A DNA stretch of 64,000 bases from Niabella sp. (GTDB taxonomy: Bacteria; Bacteroidota; Bacteroidia; Chitinophagales; Chitinophagaceae). Positions 9,400 through 17,918 of this stretch are shown piece after piece. The notes below the pieces were generated by a model. The model saw only the letters and a list, made by a program, of their open reading frames with translations. It was not told the DNA's origin and ran no database searches. Position 1 is the stretch's first letter. Each line of letters starts with the position of its first letter. Both the position numbers and the translations under genes were made by a program. The stretch is from the NCBI GenBank assembly GCA_017744715.1, contig JAGIAT010000003.1:1-64000 (forward strand). The letters are read 5' to 3'.

Positions 9400-10758
9400 C
9401 TATGGGATGCGGAACCGGATCAGGTCCGAAACCGTTTTACCATTCCTGGTAACGCGGGCAATGGTATAAATATATCCGTCGGCACTTACAGCGATGGCAT
9501 TTACATAAGCCGGCCTGCCGCCGTCGGCATAGAACACCGGTCCGTGATCCTGGTAATATTCCGTTGGTATATGATAGGTAACCAGGTGCAGGTTTTCGGG
9601 TCCCCGCGCTGCGCCCTTGGCAATGGAGCGAACCCCCTTAATCAATTTTCCTTTTTCATAAATCGGACCGCCTGTAAGATAATAAATGGTTTCATTATCG
9701 GGGCCCAGGGTAAAGCCCAGGTATCCATAACTAAACTGGTCGTACATCCCGCTGCGTTTTGATGGTTCCGATGTTAATCTTGGGCCGAGCGCCAGGTCCT
9801 GGGTTAACGGGTCAAACGCAAACAGGTAGCCCGAATTTCCGTGCACTCCGTATACCAGTGCCGATTGCGGATACCAGAGCACCTTTCTCCAGTTATAAGC
9901 CATACTGCCGGGCTGTGTAACATTATACGTTCCGAAATAGTCTCTTTTCAGATCCATGTGTTCCAGTACAAACAATCGATCTGCCAGCGGATCATAACAC
10001 CAAACAGCGCCTTCGGCCGTTGATGCATATACCCTGCCATTCCCCGGATCCACAACCAATGAACGGCATAAGGAACGGAAATCCTTTCCGGGAGTTCCAC
10101 TTTCCCCTTCACCGCTCAACCTTCCTTTATTAATCAACCCGCCGGTTTTTACATCATAAAAAATGAAATTACCGGTAGGCCAGCTGATACAAAAAATATG
10201 CCCGCGGGTGGTATCCATCTCCATCGTCACAACACCTTCCCCGTCCGGTATCAATACAAGCGATTCGGCGTTACCGGTACGCGGATCATAAGAAAGAATA
10301 TGTCCGCCCCGGTACAATTCATATCCCGGAGGCGCATTACGCGGCAACCGGTCCATTCCGTCAATCAGTTCGTAATATCCCACATGTGTGGCAAAAAATA
10401 TTTTGCCATCATACTCATAAAACGAAACATGGCTTTTTCCCTGGGCAATACATGGCATCTTGCCTTCACCACACAATGTTGAAAGATCGCCGATGAGCCG
10501 GGTGGTTGCCGTAGCCGGATCAAAAACAAAAAAGCGCCCTGCCACATTGTATTTCTCAGACGAAAGTACATAATACACCTTCCCGTCAGCGGCAACCGTA
10601 ACGGCGTTATAGGTGTCATGCGCATCGGCAAAACCAGAGTCAAATACTTCGGCGGTTATTGTTTGCTCCACAGATGGAAGCTCGAGGGTACTTACGGGTA
10701 TCATGTACTTTTTTTTATGCGTGCTCCTGTATATTGGATCAGCATGGTTATCAAACAT
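9400..10758 (-). CDS. Beta-propeller (PQQ/kelch-like) protein
   Basis: Up to 452 residues from the ATG at 10758; an internal ATG at 10704 (MIPVSTLELPS) is an equally good start, and neither has a clear ribosome site. The sequence is a series of blade-like repeats: GKVYYVLSSE, FFVFDPATATTRLIG, GKIFFATH, ILSYDPRTGNAESL, HIFCISWPTGNFIFYDVKTG, GRVYASTAEGAVWCYDPL and ETIYYLTGG. These are typical of 6-8-bladed propellers related to PQQ-like or streptogramin-lyase-like repeats. No convincing signal peptide is seen. Function is unknown; propellers in such loci include polysaccharide lyases and sugar-binding proteins. A second, longer propeller gene lies at 14437. Confidence 0.72.
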   Translation of the reverse strand: MFDNHADPIYRSTHKKKYMIPVSTLELPSVEQTITAEVFDSGFADAHDTYNAVTVAADGKVYYVLSSEKYNVAGRFFVFDPATATTRLIGDLSTLCGEGKMPCIAQGKSHVSFYEYDGKIFFATHVGYYELIDGMDRLPRNAPPGYELYRGGHILSYDPRTGNAESLVLIPDGEGVVTMEMDTTRGHIFCISWPTGNFIFYDVKTGGLINKGRLSGEGESGTPGKDFRSLCRSLVVDPGNGRVYASTAEGAVWCYDPLADRLFVLEHMDLKRDYFGTYNVTQPGSMAYNWRKVLWYPQSALVYGVHGNSGYLFAFDPLTQDLALGPRLTSEPSKRSGMYDQFSYGYLGFTLGPDNETIYYLTGGPIYEKGKLIKGVRSIAKGAARGPENLHLVTYHIPTEYYQDHGPVFYADGGRPAYVNAIAVSADGYIYTIARVTRNGKTVSDLIRFRIP

Positions 10759-10953
10759 TATGGTTATATCCTTTATTCAACAGCGATGGCGGCAACACAT
10801 TTCATCCGGTGCAAACACCCGGCGCCTGCTTCATTAACAGATGCGGGAACCGGCGGCTGCATAAAAACTGAGGCATTGCCATCGCGCATTCATGTTCATT
10901 CTATCTTCAAAAAATCATATGCCAACCGTTCTAAATTGCTTTTTTCAACCTAC

Positions 10954-10973
10954 TTTCGTTTACGTACACGAAA
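10954..10973. promoter_or_regulatory. Near-perfect 20-bp palindrome upstream of the SGNH gene
   Basis: The sequence TTTCGTTTACGTACACGAAA is an inverted repeat around TACGTA with a single mismatched pair. It ends 9 bp before the start codon at 10983 and lies between divergent genes (10758 leftward, 10983 rightward). Size and symmetry fit an operator, perhaps of LacI or another dimeric repressor. No cognate regulator is identified in the window. Confidence 0.4.
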
Positions 10974-10982
10974 ATACTCCAT

Positions 10983-11687
10983 ATGAAGAAATTATTCCTG
11001 TTTCCACTACTGGTTTTTATAGCCATCTCGGGTAACGGCCAAAACCGCCGGCCCTTAACGATTGTCACTTTCGGAAACTCAACCACTGCGCTAAGAGCCA
11101 GCGTACAAAAGGTATACGCCCTGCGGCTGCATGAGCAACTGGACAGCCTCGGCATTGCCAACACGGTCATTAATTCGGGCGTACCCAGCAGCCATAGCGG
11201 GTCTATCAAAGACAACAGCTTTGCAAAAGTCATTCATGCCATGGACCGCTTTGATACGGCGGTTTTAAAGCATCACCCCGACTGGGTAACGATCAACTTC
11301 GGCCTTAATGATGCCTACCAGGATAAAGGACAGGGCACGCCTTCCCGTATTCCGCTGAAGCAGTTCAAAAAAAACATCAGCTACTTTATACGCCGGATCG
11401 AAAAGCAAGGGGGAAAGGTGATACTGCTGACGCCCAACCCGCTGGGCAGCAAATTTGAGCAGTACCGGTACGATCGTGTAAAAGCATATGCAGATGTTAT
11501 CCGGAAAATTGCACGGAAAAAGCACCTGCACCTGGTTGACTCCTGGCTGCTGTTTTACAATTACACCAATGCTCTTCACCAACCGCTTGATGCCCTGTTT
11601 ACAGACAGTATTCACCCCAATGATACAGGACATCAGCTCATCGCAACGGCTTTAGCGCAAATTATCAGCGGGCGGCAACATCCATAA
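10983..11687 (+). CDS. Secreted SGNH/GDSL-family hydrolase (esterase)
   Basis: A 234-residue protein with a signal peptide (MKKLFLFPLLVFIAISGNG, cleavage after GNGQ). The four SGNH blocks are present: FGNSTT with Ser33 as nucleophile (GNS instead of GDS), the glycine in NSGVPSSHSG (Gly66), GLND with Asn109, and DSIHPND with Asp208 and His211. The family cleaves acyl esters, often acetyl groups on sugars. In a glycan-utilisation locus a periplasmic carbohydrate esterase is the likely role, though the substrate is not visible. It is the only rightward gene between 8.1 and 31.8 kb. A 20-bp palindrome sits just upstream and a terminator overlaps its stop codon. Confidence 0.88.
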   Translation: MKKLFLFPLLVFIAISGNGQNRRPLTIVTFGNSTTALRASVQKVYALRLHEQLDSLGIANTVINSGVPSSHSGSIKDNSFAKVIHAMDRFDTAVLKHHPDWVTINFGLNDAYQDKGQGTPSRIPLKQFKKNISYFIRRIEKQGGKVILLTPNPLGSKFEQYRYDRVKAYADVIRKIARKKHLHLVDSWLLFYNYTNALHQPLDALFTDSIHPNDTGHQLIATALAQIISGRQHP

Positions 11688-11707
11688 AGAAAGAACTTTA
11701 TTTTTTT
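11684..11707 (+). terminator. Terminator overlapping the SGNH gene stop codon
   Basis: The stem ATAAAG (11684-11689) and CTTTAT (11696-11701) has a 6-nt loop and is followed by a T run to 11707. The stem is AT-rich and weak. A second, stronger hairpin follows directly at 11709-11738. Confidence 0.55.
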
Positions 11708-11708
11708 A

Positions 11709-11738
11709 ATGCGCGTGTGGCCTGAACCATACGCGCAT
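11709..11738 (+). terminator. Strong GC-rich hairpin behind the SGNH gene
   Basis: ATGCGCGT (11709-11716) pairs perfectly with ACGCGCAT (11731-11738). The stem extends inward through GTGG/CCAT with one G-U pair, leaving a 6-nt loop. It lies in the convergent gap between the SGNH gene and the leftward GH43-like gene. No long T run follows on either strand, so it may act as a backup terminator or protect an RNA end. Confidence 0.45.
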
Positions 11739-11872
11739 TTGCATTTATATATGCATACTACGCGTTACATACCGCTACAGCCAGCGCCTCCGAAGATCCG
11801 GCAGAAACACCCCTGCCCCCGGTTCCGATACCTGTTACAACTTGCACCCCATGTACCGCTTCAGTATCCGCG

Positions 11873-12871
11873 TTACTGCAAGGCAAGGCGCTCTTTTTCG
11901 ATCGTTACATTTCGGATGATCAGATGCCCTAAACCGGCGTTGGGTGCATGATAGGAAATTTTTAACTGCCCGGTTTTATCATAAAACAACATGCCATGCC
12001 CCCCGTCATCGTTATTCAGGGTCGTATCTGATTGTATCCAGGGGCCCGTTACGTTGCCGGATGGCGCGTAAGCCGTACCCATCGCATATTTGCCATTCCG
12101 GTCAAAACTCGACCAAAGCATTACGAGCCGGCCGTTGTTCATACGGTGTATAAAAGGAGCATCCGTAATGAGCCCTTTCTTGTTTAGTTCTTTAGAATAA
12201 ATCGCTTTCACCCAGGGAGCGGCACTGGCCCTGAACAATAAAACCGGTGCGCCCACGGTATTTCTTAAGTTATGGCTCATGCGCTGTGCGTAAATTTCGC
12301 CATCGGTAACTTCCAGCCATTCCCTGCTAAACAGGATCCAGGGGGTAGCGTCCTTATCTATATACAATGCGGCATCCAGGCACATCCAGTTCCGGGGCGT
12401 TACCGGCCCGTTTACCAGCGGGCGAAACTGTCCGTCCGGTTTATCTGCTACCAATATGGATGTACCACGCATCCGGTCGCTTCCGGAAAAAGTCACAAAC
12501 AGGTAATACTTTCCCTTATAGTAGTAACAATCCGGCGCCCAGAAATCCTGTTTACCCCAGAAGTTTGAATCGGCCGTAAACACATTCCCTACTTGCTCCC
12601 AATGCTCCAGGTCGCTGCTGCGATACGCTTTTATCGATGGCCGGTTATTGACATAGGTATAATACTTCCCGGAATTCCGGTCGTGTAATATAAAAGGATC
12701 CCGCAGCCGCATGGCACTGGTAGCCATCGAAGGCTGCTGCACAGCAACGGGAGCGGAACGCCGGCCTTTCCCCGGCCCCAGGCAGGCCCAGCCATTGCAT
12801 AAAAGTGATAAAAGGAACAGCCACCCGCCTAACCGCAGAAATGCGCTTTTTATTATATTGTTTTTATGCAC
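11873..12871 (-). CDS. GH43-like five-bladed beta-propeller glycosidase, lipoprotein
   Basis: A 332-residue protein. The N-terminus carries a hydrophobic signal with a lipoprotein-type cysteine (NGWAC, Cys30). Glycoside hydrolase family 43 landmarks are present: RDPF with the catalytic base Asp58, WAPD near 112-114, CLDAALYID with Asp166 as pKa modulator, and DGEIYA with Glu192 as the likely acid. His292 in GGHGML fits the late active-site histidine. GH43 enzymes usually release arabinose, xylose or galactose from side chains; which one cannot be told. It is the last gene of the leftward glycan-utilisation run and lies 27 bp behind a Tat-exported aminotransferase gene, so the two are probably co-transcribed. 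Confidence 0.88.
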   Translation of the reverse strand: MHKNNIIKSAFLRLGGWLFLLSLLCNGWACLGPGKGRRSAPVAVQQPSMATSAMRLRDPFILHDRNSGKYYTYVNNRPSIKAYRSSDLEHWEQVGNVFTADSNFWGKQDFWAPDCYYYKGKYYLFVTFSGSDRMRGTSILVADKPDGQFRPLVNGPVTPRNWMCLDAALYIDKDATPWILFSREWLEVTDGEIYAQRMSHNLRNTVGAPVLLFRASAAPWVKAIYSKELNKKGLITDAPFIHRMNNGRLVMLWSSFDRNGKYAMGTAYAPSGNVTGPWIQSDTTLNNDDGGHGMLFYDKTGQLKISYHAPNAGLGHLIIRNVTIEKERLALQ

Positions 12872-12898
12872 CGGCTAAACAATCAATATTGAACCACG

Positions 12899-14248
12899 TT
12901 ATTTCTTTGCGATCTCTGCAGCATATTTCCGGATCTTGCGTATGGCCTCTGCGATCTGCTCCATATCACTTTTTGTACCGAGCAGCATATTCTGAAATAA
13001 CCATACTGACTGCTGGGAAGTTAACAGGTCGTTTTGAGGGCATTGATTTCTTTCCAGCCATTGCTGCATTGTTTTTTCACCATAGATCTTCAGGTAATGC
13101 TTATTAGTTGCCAACGCGGTTACATAGCCGCTTTTGTTCATCTGCCCGTACCCGGCCGAATTGGGCACGCCCTCAGCGCTCAATGCCTGCAGGAATTTTT
13201 CGCGGCTCAATCCTGCAAAATGATTTTTATCGTACCGGAACATATACAAGTGATAGGCACTCCTGGTGGTTCCCGGGTATAGTTTTGCCGGGGTAATACC
13301 GGGTATTTCTTTTAACAACCGGGAAAGATATTGTGCATTTTCCCAGCGACGCTTACTTTGTTCGGCTACCCGGGTCATTTGCGCCAACAACAAACTTCCC
13401 TGAAATTCGGTTAACCGGAGATTAGTGCCGCGGGTACCTACACCGGTTGAAAAAGAAGTAGATCTTCCTCCCTGCCCCTGGTTGTGGAACGTGTAGCAGT
13501 TGGTAATAAAGTCGTCATTATTGGTAATTACAGCGCCGCCCTCGGCACAGTTGAGGTTTTTGGACGACTGAAAGCTGAACGCACCGGCCAGTCCGTGATT
13601 GCCAACCTTAACCCCCTTCCACTCTGCAAGATGCGCCTGGCAGGCATCTTCAATTACAGGTATATTGTGTTGTTTACCCATTGCCACAAACGCGTCGATA
13701 TCTACGGGTGATCCGCCGATATGCACCGGCATGATGACCCTGGTTTGTGCGGTAAGTGCCGCTTTTGTTTTAACAGGGTCCATCTGGAAGGATTCGATAT
13801 CCGTATCCACCAGTATCGGCAGGGCATAATTCAACACCACTACATTGTATGTTGCTACAAACGTGTACACCGGTATAGCTACCTCATCACCCGGGCCTAT
13901 ATCCAATGCGCCCAGGATCGTAGTAAGGGCACTGGTACCGCTGGAAACGCCCAGCGTGTGCTTTACCCCAAACAGCTTACTGTATTCGGTCTCGAATTTT
14001 GCCATCTGGCTTCCATCCAGCCGGCCCCATTTTTTGCTCTTCAATACTTCGGTTAATCCTTTTTCTTCAATGGCATCCTCCACCGGCCACGAAGGAAATG
14101 AACCGTTATGCGCTCTGGGGCCACCCAGGATTGCAGGTTTGGTGTTATTGGTACCGGCAGATACTATATGCGGAGCTCCGATGGCGAAACCAGTGCCAAC
14201 GATGGCTACATTACTGATAAATTTTCTGCGGTTAAAAGCGCTGCTCAT
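12899..14248 (-). CDS. Tat-exported DegT/DnrJ/EryC1/StrS-family aminotransferase (copy A)
   Basis: The frame is open further upstream (to 14356), but the ATG at 14248 is chosen because it starts a clean Tat signal: MSSAFNRRKFISNVAIVGTG. From there it is 449 residues. The fold-type I PLP motifs are intact: SSGTSA (cofactor phosphate) near 102, VIEDACQA with Asp201 contacting the pyridine nitrogen, and FSFQSSKNL with the Schiff-base Lys230 followed by EGGA. The start of the mature protein (LGGPRAH...FPSWP...VLKSKKWGR) resembles AHBA-synthase and StsC-type enzymes that aminate keto-cyclitols. Export is unusual because family members normally act on nucleotide sugars in the cytoplasm. Tat would move the folded, PLP-loaded enzyme. 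Two paralogues occur at 34211 and 44866. Confidence 0.9.
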   Translation of the reverse strand: MSSAFNRRKFISNVAIVGTGFAIGAPHIVSAGTNNTKPAILGGPRAHNGSFPSWPVEDAIEEKGLTEVLKSKKWGRLDGSQMAKFETEYSKLFGVKHTLGVSSGTSALTTILGALDIGPGDEVAIPVYTFVATYNVVVLNYALPILVDTDIESFQMDPVKTKAALTAQTRVIMPVHIGGSPVDIDAFVAMGKQHNIPVIEDACQAHLAEWKGVKVGNHGLAGAFSFQSSKNLNCAEGGAVITNNDDFITNCYTFHNQGQGGRSTSFSTGVGTRGTNLRLTEFQGSLLLAQMTRVAEQSKRRWENAQYLSRLLKEIPGITPAKLYPGTTRSAYHLYMFRYDKNHFAGLSREKFLQALSAEGVPNSAGYGQMNKSGYVTALATNKHYLKIYGEKTMQQWLERNQCPQNDLLTSQQSVWLFQNMLLGTKSDMEQIAEAIRKIRKYAAEIAKK

Positions 14249-14436
14249 GATAGATATTTTATAGATTCTATTGAAATGATTACGATTGAACAAAGAAAGC
14301 GATCCCCTGGCAAAGCACACAATCCGATGCACAAATATATGAACCGTGAGGGACAACGCAACGGCCCGGCAAAGTACCCACCCTCAGCCAACAGCCATGC
14401 ATTCTATAAAGACCGTTCATTGACGTTTTTTTTAAG

Positions 14437-16359
14437 TTATAACCCGTAGCTAAATAGATGAGAGCCGCAGATAAAATAGAGCCGGTCTTTTAGGAAGCTT
14501 CCGCCGGCCCGTATTGCCTGGGGCGTTTTAGATACCAACCGGATCTCCCCTGATTGGTGATCTACTTTTGTGATTGCGTGTTCAAAAAGAATATAAAGAT
14601 CATCCCTTCTTCCGTTGATGAATACCCTGGGCGATTGCTCCCCTACTGCATATCCATAATCCTTAAACATATCCTTCTGATAAACGATCTTCTTTGTTGC
14701 CGGGTCAAACAGGAAGAATATCCTTCTGTCTGCGATGCCATACACTTTTCCATCCTTCCGCGTTGTAAGATCCGTATAAGAACGCACCCCGGGGATGACC
14801 GGCTCTTTCCATTCCACTTTTTTAGACACGGGATCGATAATATACAGGAGTGCCAGGCTGGCTTTCTGTTCCCCGCCGGTACCGGGCGTTACCGTGGTAC
14901 CACCCAATACTTTGCTTCCGGCTATATTGGCAAGGCTCATGGTAGACTGATCCTTTTCAACATCCGCATCCGTCAGCAGTACATGCTTATTGGTTGTAAT
15001 ATCGTAAAACAGCAGGCCGCCACCGGTATAACCGTACTGAGGCGTGCCTCCCAGCACAACGGTTTTGCCATCCGGACGCACCAAAACACGATGCGGGCGA
15101 TGTATTACAGGACTGCATTTCAGCAGTACGCGCGGGTTATTATCCATGGGGTTGGCACTTTGGCTTTTAAACGGTTTTTTGGTATCCCACATAACAAGAT
15201 CGCCGCTGGGATAAGATCCGAAGAACACATTTTGCCCGCTTGTTGTTAATGCATTGTACTGGCCCAATGCGGCCCGTGTACTCCATTTATCTTCAGCAAC
15301 CGTATAATTGAACTGCCGCATCGGAAAAGAGCCGCCGCCAATCAACGACCGCTGATCCGGCGATGTTCCCACTCCCATTACCCACGAACCCTCGGAAGGA
15401 TAATCGAAATGTACGGTATTCTTTTTCCCGCTGCGGGTGTCTTCCGTAGTCATTACCTTTTCAATCAGGTCTAATTGCGTGATTTTTGCTCCATCCGGAA
15501 ACGACATATGCCGCAACGCCTGTGAACCGGCGATCATTGGCTGTTCATCGGGCTGATGCCCGGTACCAATGGATTTTACCGTACCATTATACATCTCGTA
15601 CCAGGTGCCGTCTTTATCGGCAAGGGCCTGTCCGTATACCTTTCCGTTCCGGTTGCGATACAGGTATGCGGTGCCCCTTTTTCTTTCGGCGGGTTGTAAA
15701 AGCTGGTTTACCTTCTTAGACACAGGGTTAAAAGCAATCAGCTGGCTGTTGGTATTGCCCAGCGCGAAATAAACCCATCCCTGGTCATCTACCGCCAGGT
15801 ACCGCTGATATTGGGCCCAGTTCTCTTTGTGCACATATCCATAATCAGTAAACGTAGCTGTTGCCGGATCATAGCAAACAATGCCGCTGTTGGGATAAGT
15901 TACCGCCCATATCCGGCCTTTATCATCTTCCGTCATTCCCATTGCCATCTGCGGGGCCGTTTTATGATGGAATGTAAATGCTCTTTTCTTAGGATCAAAC
16001 TCGGCAAAATTGCCATTGAAAAGGGTGTAGAATCTTCCCTTTGAGGAAAAGATCGAAGCAAAGGGACAGTCTCCCCCCGGGTTAAACGGCATGGGAAAAA
16101 CCTCGCTCTTACCGGTTGCAGCATCCACCATCAGCAATGCATAACCGCCCCGCACATCAAAGAGCCAGGACAACATCACCTTGCGGCCGTTTCCATCAAC
16201 CGCAGCCACGGTTCCCCGGGTAGTGCTGTAAGGCGACGCCGGACCGTGATCAATGAACGCCGGCTTATCCGTTGGCGGATCTCCCTGTTCTTTTAAAAAC
16301 AGGGTTGCCGGGCAAAAGGAAACTAAAAAAATCGTAACGCCTAAAAAGAATTTTACCAT
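14437..16359 (-). CDS. Large secreted beta-propeller protein
   Basis: A 640-residue protein with an N-terminal hydrophobic segment (MVKFFLGVTIFLVSFCPATLFL) that serves as a signal peptide or lipoprotein-like anchor (Cys16). The remainder shows repeated blade motifs: ALLMVDAATGKSEVF, FYTLFNGNFAEFDPKKRAF, GRIWAVTYPNSGIVCYDPATATFTDYG, WVYFALGNTNSQLIAFNPVSKKV, LLFYDITTNKHVL and YIIDPVSKKVEW. It may hold two propellers given its length. It sits 115 bp behind the DUF4998 lipoprotein gene, separated from it by a 34-bp perfect palindrome, and 188 bp ahead of the aminotransferase start at 14248. Function is unknown; sugar binding or lyase activity are possible for propellers in such loci. It shares general architecture with the propeller at 9400, but close homology is not obvious by eye. 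Confidence 0.78.
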   Translation of the reverse strand: MVKFFLGVTIFLVSFCPATLFLKEQGDPPTDKPAFIDHGPASPYSTTRGTVAAVDGNGRKVMLSWLFDVRGGYALLMVDAATGKSEVFPMPFNPGGDCPFASIFSSKGRFYTLFNGNFAEFDPKKRAFTFHHKTAPQMAMGMTEDDKGRIWAVTYPNSGIVCYDPATATFTDYGYVHKENWAQYQRYLAVDDQGWVYFALGNTNSQLIAFNPVSKKVNQLLQPAERKRGTAYLYRNRNGKVYGQALADKDGTWYEMYNGTVKSIGTGHQPDEQPMIAGSQALRHMSFPDGAKITQLDLIEKVMTTEDTRSGKKNTVHFDYPSEGSWVMGVGTSPDQRSLIGGGSFPMRQFNYTVAEDKWSTRAALGQYNALTTSGQNVFFGSYPSGDLVMWDTKKPFKSQSANPMDNNPRVLLKCSPVIHRPHRVLVRPDGKTVVLGGTPQYGYTGGGLLFYDITTNKHVLLTDADVEKDQSTMSLANIAGSKVLGGTTVTPGTGGEQKASLALLYIIDPVSKKVEWKEPVIPGVRSYTDLTTRKDGKVYGIADRRIFFLFDPATKKIVYQKDMFKDYGYAVGEQSPRVFINGRRDDLYILFEHAITKVDHQSGEIRLVSKTPQAIRAGGSFLKDRLYFICGSHLFSYGL

Positions 16360-16428
16360 GGGCTGAATTTTCTATATCTATCTGGTTTTAAAACTTACGG
16401 GTGAACGGTTCTTTAAAAAGAGTATCCA

Positions 16429-16462
16429 AGACCGGATGACAACGTTCGTTGTCATCCGGTCT
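16429..16462 (-). terminator. 34-bp perfect palindrome between two PUL genes
   Basis: AGACCGGATGACAACG (16429-16444) pairs without mismatch with the 16 bases at 16447-16462, leaving a 2-base centre. It lies 12 bp past the stop codon of the DUF4998 gene (leftward) and 69 bp before the start of the propeller gene. On the leftward transcript the hairpin is followed by a loose T stretch. It may be a terminator, an attenuator, or a hairpin that stabilises the SusCD part of the mRNA. Confidence 0.6.
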
Positions 16463-16474
16463 ATCACATTTACA

Positions 16475-17884
16475 CTAATTCACGATCCAATAATTGTCTC
16501 CTATACTAAAATCATTAAATACATAAAAATCACCGTTACTTTCCATGCCATACAATTTCTTACCGATGCTGATAATCTTTGTAAACCGGTTCCAGCCCAA
16601 CCCTGACCGGCTTACAGATCCAAGGGCTCCGGAAGCCAGCACACCAATGCTTCGCAGGTATCCGTTTGCATCTACCCCCAGCAGCGTTTCATAATTAAAC
16701 ATCGCATTTACGGCATAGGTAAACCCAGTGCCTACCGTGCCGCCATTGGGAGATCCCCAGGTGGCATTATTAAATGCAAACCAGGTTTTCAATTCTCCGG
16801 TTCCTGCCGTTACGGTATAGAAGAATCCTCTGGCTGGTATAAAGGTGGGATGTGTGAATCCCGAGCCCAGCGCATCTGCACCGGCCGGTGTTTTTATAAG
16901 CGTAAGCGCACCGTTGATAAACTGGTACATATATACGTTGTTGTTGGTTTGAACACCGATAAACCGGTCACTGTCATAAAAGAAGAGCTCACGGAAAGTG
17001 GTACGTGGCGCTATTGCAGGGTACCGGGCCTTTTGGGTTAATGCACCATCTGCCGCTACCGTATAAAGGATCAGATCTCCACTGGCATTCCACTCACAAA
17101 AATCTCCGTTAAAATTAAAATAGCGGCTGCTCGCATTCCCTGTAAGGGAAATTTTGGAACCCGGTGCAAGCACAACTTTCGGTGCGTTAAAAGTTTTATC
17201 AGCGCCATAAACAGTATCAATCCCTTGCGGAGGATAAAAGACTGTACGGAGGTTAAGGGCTCCGCCATCAGGAAAATCGGACAACACCACGTTGTTTATT
17301 GCTCTTTCGACCTTTACGGTTTTTTTCCCGCTGGATTTTGTATCATATTCTATTACGGAATAAATAACACTATCTCCCGGGGTTGCAGGCGACAGATCCA
17401 GGTTATAGCTAGACTGGTTATAATCATAGTCGAGCGCCGTTAATGTTCGGGCTCTTAAACCATCGGCAAATTTCGCACCCCAAACGGTTACGGTTGCTGA
17501 AGAAAACAGGGAGGTTTCTCCCTTATTGTTTACATTCCGGAACTCAACGAGAATCGACCCCTCCGGTAAATTTTCGAGCACTACAGAATCTTTCTGCCCC
17601 CCTGTACCGGTACGGTTAAACGGCTTTACAATCGAATCTTTGCGCAGGTTCCAGTAGATGATCGTACTTTCTACTTTTGGATCCGCATTCATGTAATACA
17701 CTAACTTGGCCTTTCCAAAACCAGGATAAGACTTTACAGAGTCTACTTTACCCAGGTAAACGGCTTCTTCCTTTTCCGAAAACTTTTTTTGAATATCGTC
17801 CATTTTATCGCAGGACGACAGCAGCAACACCATGCAAACCAGCAGGCTGAGCGCGGTATAAAATAAGGTACTTATCTTTTTCAT
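16475..17884 (-). CDS. DUF4998 lipoprotein with tachylectin-like propeller
   Basis: A 469-residue lipoprotein (LLSSC, Cys25). The N-terminal half (CDKMDDIQKKF...YLGKVDSVKSYPGFGKAKLVYYMNADPKVESTIIYW) matches DUF4998, a domain confined to SusCD-linked proteins of Bacteroidota. The C-terminal half, from about residue 245, has short repeated strands such as YMYQFINGALTLI, FFYTVTAGTGELKTW, LLGVDANGYLRSIG and KLYGMESNGDFYVF, typical of tachylectin-2-like propellers that bind amino sugars such as GlcNAc in animals. It is probably a surface glycan-binding protein serving SusC1/SusD1. The stop is followed by a strong palindrome. The GlcNAc-type preference is inferred only from the propeller type. Confidence 0.82.
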   Translation of the reverse strand: MKKISTLFYTALSLLVCMVLLLSSCDKMDDIQKKFSEKEEAVYLGKVDSVKSYPGFGKAKLVYYMNADPKVESTIIYWNLRKDSIVKPFNRTGTGGQKDSVVLENLPEGSILVEFRNVNNKGETSLFSSATVTVWGAKFADGLRARTLTALDYDYNQSSYNLDLSPATPGDSVIYSVIEYDTKSSGKKTVKVERAINNVVLSDFPDGGALNLRTVFYPPQGIDTVYGADKTFNAPKVVLAPGSKISLTGNASSRYFNFNGDFCEWNASGDLILYTVAADGALTQKARYPAIAPRTTFRELFFYDSDRFIGVQTNNNVYMYQFINGALTLIKTPAGADALGSGFTHPTFIPARGFFYTVTAGTGELKTWFAFNNATWGSPNGGTVGTGFTYAVNAMFNYETLLGVDANGYLRSIGVLASGALGSVSRSGLGWNRFTKIISIGKKLYGMESNGDFYVFNDFSIGDNYWIVN

Positions 17885-17918
17885 TCGTAATATTTTTATG
17901 CTACGTTTTTGGTTGCAC

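Noticed and set aside
14249..14356. N-terminal extension of aminotransferase A
   Set aside because: The Tat signal would be internal; the ATG at 14248 places RRKFI at the normal distance.
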